Source of the DNA: an uncultured Actinomyces sp.
GTDB lineage: Bacteria; Actinomycetota; Actinomycetes; Actinomycetales; Actinomycetaceae
Reading direction: 5' to 3'
Assembly (NCBI GenBank): GCA_938022345.1
Contig: CALIEP010000167.1
Span: 1-10,480 of the forward strand
Length of the DNA stretch: 10,480 nt
Below the pieces are notes generated by a model that saw only the letters and a list, made by a program, of their open reading frames with translations, ran no database searches and had not been told where the DNA came from. Within the stretch, counting starts at the first letter, position 1. Each line of letters begins with the position of its first letter. Below, one piece after another: positions 1 to 6,017 of the stretch. The position numbers were made by a program, and so were the translations under genes.

Positions 1-1
1 G

Positions 2-3000
2 CCGAAGGCACTGACTGCCTGGGCTGTGAGCGGTGAAACGACCCGTATTCCGGTGCCCTTGAATGGCATTGATCCTGACGGTGACTCGGTCACGCTGGTT
101 GGTATTGAACAATCCCCAACCAAGGGCACTGTCGAGCTTGGCGTGGACTGGCTGGAATACACCCCGGCGCCCAATACGACGGGTACCGATGTCTTTACCT
201 ACATTGTTGAGGATCGTCAGGGGAAGCAAGCTTCTGCACGTGTGCGCGTGGGTATTGCCCCGCCTGCAACAGTTAATCAACCTCCGACGGCGGTTCCAGA
301 TACCGTTCTGACCCGTCCGAACAGGCAACTGGGTGTCGCAGTGCTCCAAAACGATATTGATCCCGACGGCGATCCAATCTCGATTGTCCCCGGTTCTCTT
401 CAGACTGCGACCGCTGAACTGAAGCCGGAAATTCGTGGAAATTCCATTGTTTTAACTACCCCCGCGCAGGATGGTTCCTATCTGGTGTCCTATGAGGTCA
501 CCGATAACCGCGGTGGTACTTCACGTGGAACATTGACAATCAACGTCGCAAATGACGCGCTGCTCCAAGCTCCCATCGCGCGCGATGATGTTGTTGCGGC
601 CTCGCAGTTGCCAGCAAAGGGCGGCACTGTGAAGGTCCCGGTTTTGGCGAATGATGAAGACCCGGATGGCGATGTCAACAACCTGCGTGTGTCCACGAAG
701 GCCGCAGGCGTCGAAGTGAACGGTTCTGACTTGATCATCACTCCTCAAGAAGAGCGCATGATGATCGTCTACACGGTTACCGATGCCGACGGTTTGAGCT
801 CCTCGGCAGTTGTTTCCGTGCCTGGACTTCAGCACAACCAGCCGACAATCGATACCACGAAGGTTCCCGTTAAGGTACGTGCCGGTGAAGACGTCACCCT
901 CGATATTTCCGACTACGTCATCGTTCGCGAAGGACGCAGTCCGCGTATCACCAATGCCGCAACACTTCGTCCTTCTGCCGGCATCGATCAGGGAATGACC
1001 TTGAGCGATGAGAGGCATGTGAGCTTCCACGTGAATTCAGAGTGGTCGGGGAAGTCGTCCTTCTCCTTCGAAGTCTCTGATGGAGCTGCGGGCGATGACT
1101 CAGCGCTTACTGCGACCTTGACTCTGACCCTGAAGGTAGAAGCCACGCAAAATCAGCCGGTTTCCTTCATTCCTACCGCGATTAGGGTGGCTGCCGGAGA
1201 GGAAGCAACTGCCGTTGACCTCTCGCAGATGGTACGTGACCCAGAAGGCGCAGACCCAGCGGGCTTTAAGTACGACATTTCGAATCTTCCCGAAGGCGTT
1301 GCAATCAGCCTCGACGGACATATCCTGCGTGTCCGAGCTGATGTTGACCGTCCAAAGGGTTCTGTCGGTTCGGTAACCGTCAGCGTTGATGACGGTGCGG
1401 GTGCAGTAAGCGGTCAGATTCCGATCACTGTTGTCGCATCTACCCGACCACTGATTCAGGTCTCGGATGCGCTTTTGGAAGCAGCGCGTTCGGGTGGTCT
1501 CGAGGCCGTTGATTTGACGCGCTACACGATCAATCCCTTCCCTGAGACACCAATCCGCATTGTTGGGGCTTCTATTCAGATCGGTGAAGGAACCGTTGAC
1601 CCCCAGGGAACGAACCTTAATATCACTCCTGCGGTTGGTTTCCGTGGACAGATGACCGTTCGCTATCGCCTGATGGATGCAACGGGAGACCCTGACCGTA
1701 TCGTTGAAGGCAAGGTGCGTTTGGTGGTCCGTGACCGCCCCGATGCTCCGACGAATGTCTCACTAACGGCGACCGGCCCGGGCACCGCGCTGGTGACCTT
1801 CCAGGCGGGTGCTGATAACGGTGCAACCATTACCGGTTTCACTGCGACAGACCGCGCAACAGGTCGTAGCTACGCCTGCCAGTCAGGCTCGTGTGAACTT
1901 AGTGGTCTTGAAAACGGTCTGCGTCACTCCTTCACCGTTGTTGCGCATAACGCGGTCGGTGCTTCAGATCCTTCGGCAGCTTCTCCCGAGGTCCTGATCG
2001 ATATGCGTCCCGAAGCGCCCCTGGCACCTACAGTTGAGCCCGAAAACGGTGCAATTGTCGTGAAATGGACGCCTCCGACCAACCAGGGTTCCGCGATCAA
2101 GAACTACACGCTTTACGTGTACGAAAACGGCGGTGCACGTCAGATTGAGGTCCCAGGCAACGTCACTGAATGGCGCGTCGATGGATTGCGTAATGGCCAG
2201 ACTTACTCTGTCGCAATCTCTGCGAAGAACGGTGCAGAAGAACCTTCACCGACCTCGCAGAACTCTGCGAAGGTGACACCCTTCGGTCCTCCGGATCGCA
2301 CCGATGGAATCCGCGTCGAAAACATTGGCGGACAGGGCAATACCGGACGCGTTCGTTTCACGTGGACAACACCGCGTACAAATGGCGCGGAAATTACTCG
2401 CTACACCATTGATGTCAACGGTCGTACCGTTGGTGAAGTTGGTGGGGATCGCAATGACTACGTTACCGATCTTCCCGTGGGTGAGAACTACCGTGTGAAG
2501 ATTCGCGCGTACAACTGGAAGAACGACAGTTCAGAATCTGAAGATGTCGCCTTCCAGGTCTTCACCTCGCCGCTCAACCCGAATGTGGGTTCTTTCTCCT
2601 CGACACCGACTGGTAACCACGGTATGACGAAGGTCAGTGGCCTCTCCGTCAATCCTGGACAGGGCTTCAATAGCCGTAACCTCCACCTCGAGTGGTCACA
2701 CAGCGCTGGAGGCCCTTGGAACTCCGTGACCAGCGGTGAAATCATCAATATTGGTTCCGATGGAGATGTCCAGATCTTCATTCGCCAAGTTGGCAACATC
2801 AATGGTCAAGAGGTGGCTGGTGGCGCGGTTCCTGTGACCGCGAAGGCGCTTTCTGCCCCCACGAAGCCGAGCTTCACAGTCGCGGTTCACGAAGGAAGCG
2901 TGACAGTGAGCTGGAATGCGAACCCGCCAGCTGGATATCTTGCACCCGATCAAGTTTTGGTCTGGCAAAGGGTCGGTGGCGTTGAGACAGAAGTTCCTCA

Positions 3001-3049
3001 GGGAGCAGTTCTCAATGGCAGCACAACAATTACAGCATCCGCTGGTTAG
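2..3049 (+). CDS. Giant Ig-like/FnIII repeat surface protein, 5'-partial, ended by an in-frame TAG
   Basis: The frame is open from the first base with no stop, so the true start and any signal peptide lie upstream; the GTG at 26 sits inside a module and is not the start. About six Ig-like (cadherin-like, Big_9-type) modules are visible at roughly 2-265, 275-550, 560-830, 833-1140, 1151-1440 and 1442-1735. The first three carry DPDGD (codons from 71, 359 and 659), and most end in a strand of the type Y-x-V-x-D-x-x-G. FnIII modules follow at about 1741-2000, 2007-2280, 2288-2570, a divergent one at 2570-2850, and a last one from 2851 that the TAG at 3047-3049 cuts. The first FnIII holds a close Cys pair (CQSGSC). 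There is no recognisable enzyme domain. By family the protein should be exported and adhesive or scaffolding, and it corresponds to the fn3 gene of PFNA clusters. Module class is confident; the ligand is unknown. Confidence 0.85.
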   Translation, partial: PKALTAWAVSGETTRIPVPLNGIDPDGDSVTLVGIEQSPTKGTVELGVDWLEYTPAPNTTGTDVFTYIVEDRQGKQASARVRVGIAPPATVNQPPTAVPDTVLTRPNRQLGVAVLQNDIDPDGDPISIVPGSLQTATAELKPEIRGNSIVLTTPAQDGSYLVSYEVTDNRGGTSRGTLTINVANDALLQAPIARDDVVAASQLPAKGGTVKVPVLANDEDPDGDVNNLRVSTKAAGVEVNGSDLIITPQEERMMIVYTVTDADGLSSSAVVSVPGLQHNQPTIDTTKVPVKVRAGEDVTLDISDYVIVREGRSPRITNAATLRPSAGIDQGMTLSDERHVSFHVNSEWSGKSSFSFEVSDGAAGDDSALTATLTLTLKVEATQNQPVSFIPTAIRVAAGEEATAVDLSQMVRDPEGADPAGFKYDISNLPEGVAISLDGHILRVRADVDRPKGSVGSVTVSVDDGAGAVSGQIPITVVASTRPLIQVSDALLEAARSGGLEAVDLTRYTINPFPETPIRIVGASIQIGEGTVDPQGTNLNITPAVGFRGQMTVRYRLMDATGDPDRIVEGKVRLVVRDRPDAPTNVSLTATGPGTALVTFQAGADNGATITGFTATDRATGRSYACQSGSCELSGLENGLRHSFTVVAHNAVGASDPSAASPEVLIDMRPEAPLAPTVEPENGAIVVKWTPPTNQGSAIKNYTLYVYENGGARQIEVPGNVTEWRVDGLRNGQTYSVAISAKNGAEEPSPTSQNSAKVTPFGPPDRTDGIRVENIGGQGNTGRVRFTWTTPRTNGAEITRYTIDVNGRTVGEVGGDRNDYVTDLPVGENYRVKIRAYNWKNDSSESEDVAFQVFTSPLNPNVGSFSSTPTGNHGMTKVSGLSVNPGQGFNSRNLHLEWSHSAGGPWNSVTSGEIINIGSDGDVQIFIRQVGNINGQEVAGGAVPVTAKALSAPTKPSFTVAVHEGSVTVSWNANPPAGYLAPDQVLVWQRVGGVETEVPQGAVLNGSTTITASAG

Positions 3050-3415
3050 GCAATTGAGGTCGGGGTGGGTGCCCGTAACTCGCTTGGAACGACGTGGGGT
3101 AACTTGGCTGGAACCGGAACCGACACTGCGAAGATCAACGTGATCGGTGGTTTCGGCGGCACGACAAGCCAGTGCACAAGTGCAAACGCGCGTGGCGCGG
3201 ATGTCAACGAGTGCCAGATGGTTTATCTGACGCTTCCCTCGACTTGGGCCAGCGATGCGCTCCCCATGAAGTGCACGATGTGGGATGATTTCTCGCAGTC
3301 CAATTGGACCTTCACACCTCGTGGTTCGGCAGGGGCCTCTGTAGAAACCGGTGTGCGACTGAGTAAGGCCAACTCGGGTAACCTCCCCATTTTGCTGCAT
3401 CGAATTAACTGTTAG
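3050..3415 (+). pseudogene. In-frame 3' remainder of the Ig/FnIII surface protein, beyond the TAG
   Basis: This stretch is in the same frame as the upstream gene and has 121 sense codons before TAG 3413-3415. The first part (AIEVGVGARNSLGTTW) is the expected last strand and G-A-R-N-S turn of the FnIII module begun at 2851, so the two pieces were one protein. A further 90-odd residues follow with Cys residues in QCT, ECQ, KCT and NC contexts and aromatic-rich strands (MWDDF, NWTFTP), probably a small C-terminal exported domain. It is either a remnant after a nonsense mutation, a readthrough extension, or the result of a sequence error. A GTG at 3065 preceded by GAGGT (3056-3060) could in principle restart translation, but the product would lack a signal peptide. 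Confidence 0.7.
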
Positions 3416-3427
3416 GTGGGACGGTAA

Positions 3428-3535
3428 ATGATGATTCGCCCACGTCACGCAACCGGATCCCCGACGTACGATGAGAGCTTCGGGCTCACCGCCCAAAGAC
3501 CTCAGCTCATCCAGAATATTCGCTTCAGAACTTAA
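3428..3535 (+). CDS. Possible 35-residue small ORF in the spacer before the ATPase gene
   Basis: ATG at 3428 (ATG ATG in tandem) runs 35 codons to TAA 3533-3535. A GGTGGG stretch at 3416-3421 lies about 7 nt upstream and could serve as ribosome binding site. The predicted peptide is basic and begins MMIRPRHATGSPTYDES; it has no membrane segment and no motif that I recognise. It fills most of the 154-nt gap between the surface protein gene and the ATPase gene. It could equally be a chance ORF, or leftover coding sequence. Function unknown. Confidence 0.25.
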   Translation: MMIRPRHATGSPTYDESFGLTAQRPQLIQNIRFRT

Positions 3536-3557
3536 CACTTACTACCGACAGATGAAT

Positions 3558-3561
3558 GGAG
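3558..3561 (+). promoter_or_regulatory. Ribosome binding site deciding the ATPase start
   Basis: GGAG at 3558-3561 lies 8 nt before ATG 3570. The two in-frame alternatives, ATG 3471 and ATG 3552, have no comparable site, and the 33 residues that the longest version would add look unlike a MoxR N-terminus. Confidence 0.6.
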
Positions 3562-3569
3562 TCCCTCCT

Positions 3570-4535
3570 ATGGCGCTTAGCTCGCAAGATGCCCAGCGTT
3601 TCGCCGAAACCTTCGCCGGTTTGGTCGGCGGTATCTCCCAGGCGCTGCTGGACAAAGAACCGGTGATTCGCCTGGCTCTGACGACTATGTTCGCCGGGGG
3701 ACACCTTCTTCTTGAAGATGCTCCCGGTACGGGAAAGACCGCACTCGCCCGCGCGATCGCAGCAACAATTGCTGGCACGCACTCTCGTATTCAGTTCACC
3801 CCCGATATGCTCCCTGCTGATATTACGGGCGTGAATGTCTACGACCAGAAGAACAACGAGTGGCACTTCCGTTCTGGTCCGATCTTCGCCTCGATCGTTC
3901 TTGCCGATGAGATCAACCGTGCGTCGCCGAAGACCCAGTCGGCTCTTCTTGAGGTCATGGAAGAAGCGCAGGTGACGGTTGATGGCGTCACCCATGCCGC
4001 GCCTCGTCCCTTCATGGTTATTGCAACGCAGAACCCGGTGGAACAGGCTGGAACCTACCCGCTGCCGGAAGCGCAGCTCGACCGCTTCTTAATGAAGGCC
4101 TCGGTCGGCTACCCCTCGCGCGCGGCAATGGCTGAAATCCTTGATGGCTCTGCAGCCCCCGACCGTTCCAAGCGCCTCAAGCCGCTTCTTGAGAGCGGAC
4201 AGGTGGTTCGCCTTTCTGAACTCGCCGCGCAGACGCACACCGAGCGCGCAGTGTTGGAATATGTTGCAGCTCTTGCCGAGGCCACGCGCGACGATGATTC
4301 CGCCACCTTGGGTGTGTCGACCCGTGGTGCTATCGGCATGGTTCGCTGTGCACGAGTTTGGGCCGCAGCTCAGGGCCGTCACTTCGTCCTTCCCGATGAC
4401 ATCAAGGCCTTGGCAGCTCCCGTGTGGGCACACCGAATTGTTGTTGATCCTGACGCAGCCTTCTCCGGTGCAACTGCTCAAGGCGTTATTGCGCGTGCAC
4501 TTTCCTCCGTTCCCGCCCCGGCGGTGAGCTCCTAA
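3570..4535 (+). CDS. MoxR-family AAA+ ATPase
   Basis: A cytoplasmic MoxR-type AAA+ ATPase of 321 residues, the usual family length. Visible motifs are Walker A GTGKT (residues 53-57, Lys56), Walker B with LADEINR (Asp113, Glu114), sensor 1 in ATQNP (Asn155), the PEAQLDRF segment with putative Arg finger Arg172, and sensor 2 in STRGA (Arg252). The lid region ends in the family-typical FVLPDDIK. ATG 3570 is chosen because of the GGAG at 3558 and because MALSSQDAQRFAETF resembles MoxR N-termini; longer starts at 3552 or 3471 are possible. MoxR proteins act as chaperone-like remodelers, often encoded next to DUF58 and vWA-type partners, as here. It corresponds to the aaa-atp gene of PFNA clusters. 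The substrate is unknown; the adjacent DUF58/transglutaminase pair is the natural candidate by inference. Confidence 0.93.
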   Translation: MALSSQDAQRFAETFAGLVGGISQALLDKEPVIRLALTTMFAGGHLLLEDAPGTGKTALARAIAATIAGTHSRIQFTPDMLPADITGVNVYDQKNNEWHFRSGPIFASIVLADEINRASPKTQSALLEVMEEAQVTVDGVTHAAPRPFMVIATQNPVEQAGTYPLPEAQLDRFLMKASVGYPSRAAMAEILDGSAAPDRSKRLKPLLESGQVVRLSELAAQTHTERAVLEYVAALAEATRDDDSATLGVSTRGAIGMVRCARVWAAAQGRHFVLPDDIKALAAPVWAHRIVVDPDAAFSGATAQGVIARALSSVPAPAVSS

Positions 4536-4564
4536 ACATGCGCATCAAGGAAGTCCAAGGCGTG

Positions 4565-4570
4565 AAGGTG
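4565..4570 (+). promoter_or_regulatory. Ribosome binding site deciding the DUF58 gene start
   Basis: AAGGTG at 4565-4570 is 7 nt before GTG 4578 but only 1 nt before the alternative GTG 4572, so the later start (MAKHSAP) is preferred. Confidence 0.5.
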
Positions 4571-4577
4571 GGTGATC

Positions 4578-6017
4578 GTGGCTAAGCATTCGGCTCCGAA
4601 AGCTCCTGCCGCTTCGCGTACCTCAGGTTCGCGCCGCGGCGCAAAACAACCCGGGGGAGAGCACCTTGTAAGCGGAAAACGTCGTCAAGGAAAACGCTCC
4701 TCCGCCAAACAAGGCGCAAGCTCAAAGGATGCACGCGCACGTTCGGCAAAGAGCTCAGTCTTCGCCTCGGCACGCGCGAATGTGAAGGCAAACTTGGGTG
4801 GACTCCGCCAGGGAATCTCGCGTTTCGCGCAATCTTTGGGGACTGCGCCGGGTGTGAAATACCTTCGCCATGCGGCTCGCTCGGTGACCTCGGTTGGCTG
4901 GGTTGTGCTCTTCTCAGCACTCATCGCTGCCATCGTGTCTCGCGCTTTTGGTTGGGTCGAAGCCTTCTTCGTCGCCTGCGCATGTCTTCTTGCCTTCCTC
5001 ATTGCTGTTGTGTGGGTGATTGTTCCTTCCCCTCACAAGGTTTCAGTGCGACTTCCACGTCAGCGCATTGTTGCTGGTCAAACCGCCGTTGGCGAGATCA
5101 CCGCTGAAAATATGTCGGATCGCCGCGCGCGCTCCGGTCTCATCGAACTTCCAATTGCTTCATCTGCACTTCAGTTCTTGGTTCCTCCTCTTCCGGGAAA
5201 GGGAGTTTGGAGTGAAGTGTTCTCTGTCGTGACCCATCGCCGAGGCCTGGTGACCGTTGGCCCCGCGCGCGCACTTCGCGCTGATCCTCTGGGTCTGATT
5301 CGTCGAATCGGCACGTGGTCGGAGCCGGTGACCCTGTATGTCCACCCTAAGACCATTCGCGTTCCTTTCGATGCGACGGGTATCCACGCCGATGTTGAGG
5401 GTGTCACGACTGCGAAATTGTCATCTTCTGATGTTTCATTCCACGCGCTTCGTGATTACGTTCCCGGTGATGACCGTCGAAATGTCCACTGGCCAATGAC
5501 CGCTCATACCGGGCGCCTTGTTGTTCGCCAGTTTGAGGAAACGCGACGCTCGCACCATCTGGTTGTTTTGGATACGCGTCTGGGACAGTGGAATGACCGT
5601 GATTCTTTCGAAAACGCTGTATCGATTGCGGCTTCTTTGGTCGTTGCCGACATGGCTGCTTCTCGGACTGTGTCTTTGACGACCGCCACCGATTGGGTCA
5701 CGACCAGTGCTGCAACGCGCATGCTCGATGCGATGTGCAAGATTCAAGACTCGGGTGAAGCTGATCTTATGGCGCGTCTGCGTGAGGCAATCGCTAAGCG
5801 TCCCGGTCTTTCGGTTGTCACGATCATTGCTGCGCCAACGGTTGATGACGATCAGGCTTCGCACCTGTTGAACGCCATTCCGGTTGATGTGCGCAGCGCG
5901 GTGGTTCGGGTTCGCCCCGGCCATCCGAAGCTGCGTCGCCTGAGCCACGGAACTTTGGCTGATTGCCCGACTCTTGAGGATCTTCCTCGCTTGGTTGCTG
6001 CGGGAGGTTTGGCCTGA
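4578..6017 (+). CDS. Membrane-anchored DUF58 domain protein
   Basis: The product is 479 residues. The first ~90 residues are Lys/Arg/Ser/Ala-rich and probably disordered and cytoplasmic. Two membrane helices follow, at about 106-122 and 126-149. The rest is soluble and holds a beta-rich region and then the DUF58 signature: Gly297-Asp298-Asp299-Arg300-Arg301, then N-V-H-W and G-R-L-V-V-R-Q-F-E-E. After that comes a vWA-like fold start (HLVVLDTR). DUF58 proteins have this two-helix plus vWA-related layout and are regularly encoded directly after a MoxR ATPase, with which they are thought to work. It corresponds to duf58 of PFNA clusters. The biochemical role is not established for the family. 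The start could be GTG 4572, two codons earlier. The stop overlaps the next start by 1 nt (TGATG), which suggests translational coupling. The basic N-terminal extension is long and may be lineage-specific. Confidence 0.9.
   Translation: MAKHSAPKAPAASRTSGSRRGAKQPGGEHLVSGKRRQGKRSSAKQGASSKDARARSAKSSVFASARANVKANLGGLRQGISRFAQSLGTAPGVKYLRHAARSVTSVGWVVLFSALIAAIVSRAFGWVEAFFVACACLLAFLIAVVWVIVPSPHKVSVRLPRQRIVAGQTAVGEITAENMSDRRARSGLIELPIASSALQFLVPPLPGKGVWSEVFSVVTHRRGLVTVGPARALRADPLGLIRRIGTWSEPVTLYVHPKTIRVPFDATGIHADVEGVTTAKLSSSDVSFHALRDYVPGDDRRNVHWPMTAHTGRLVVRQFEETRRSHHLVVLDTRLGQWNDRDSFENAVSIAASLVVADMAASRTVSLTTATDWVTTSAATRMLDAMCKIQDSGEADLMARLREAIAKRPGLSVVTIIAAPTVDDDQASHLLNAIPVDVRSAVVRVRPGHPKLRRLSHGTLADCPTLEDLPRLVAAGGLA
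6002..6007 (+). promoter_or_regulatory. Ribosome binding site of the transglutaminase-like gene, inside the DUF58 gene
   Basis: GGGAGG lies 9 nt before ATG 6017, close to a full match to the 16S anti-SD. It sits within the last codons of the upstream gene. Confidence 0.6.

Larger units (their letters stand above)
3416..3569 (+). other. Spacer between surface protein gene and ATPase gene
   Basis: This is the only sizeable gap in the window. I see a 4-bp GAGC/GCTC hairpin with a TTCGG loop at 3475-3487 but no U tract, so no terminator is called. No convincing -35/-10 pair was found either. Apart from the small ORF at 3428-3535 it holds nothing I can name, so whether the ATPase gene has its own promoter is open. 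Confidence 0.4.

Noticed and set aside
26..28. GTG at 26 as the start of the surface protein
   Set aside because: The frame is open upstream to the window edge and the GTG lies within an Ig-like module, with no signal peptide after it.
3047..3049. Pyrrolysine insertion at the in-frame TAG
   Set aside because: Pyrrolysine systems are not expected in this kind of actinobacterium, the residue would lie in an ordinary FnIII strand, and no pyl genes are visible.
3475..3487. Hairpin GAGC-TTCGG-GCTC as terminator after the surface protein gene
   Set aside because: Stem of only 4 bp and no following T run.
2696..3538. 280-codon minus-strand ORF opposite the surface protein end and spacer
   Set aside because: Composition is Arg/Cys/His-rich without motifs and it mirrors the codon pattern of the + strand gene; it is a shadow ORF.
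3471..3569. Longer ATPase N-terminus from ATG 3471
   Set aside because: No good ribosome binding site, and the added residues are unlike MoxR N-termini; the site at 3558-3561 fits ATG 3570.
4538..4585. 15-codon ORF MRIKEVQGVKVGDRG overlapping the DUF58 gene start
   Set aside because: Very short, with only a weak GGTGAG upstream, and it overlaps the ribosome binding site that serves GTG 4578; no feature separates it from chance.
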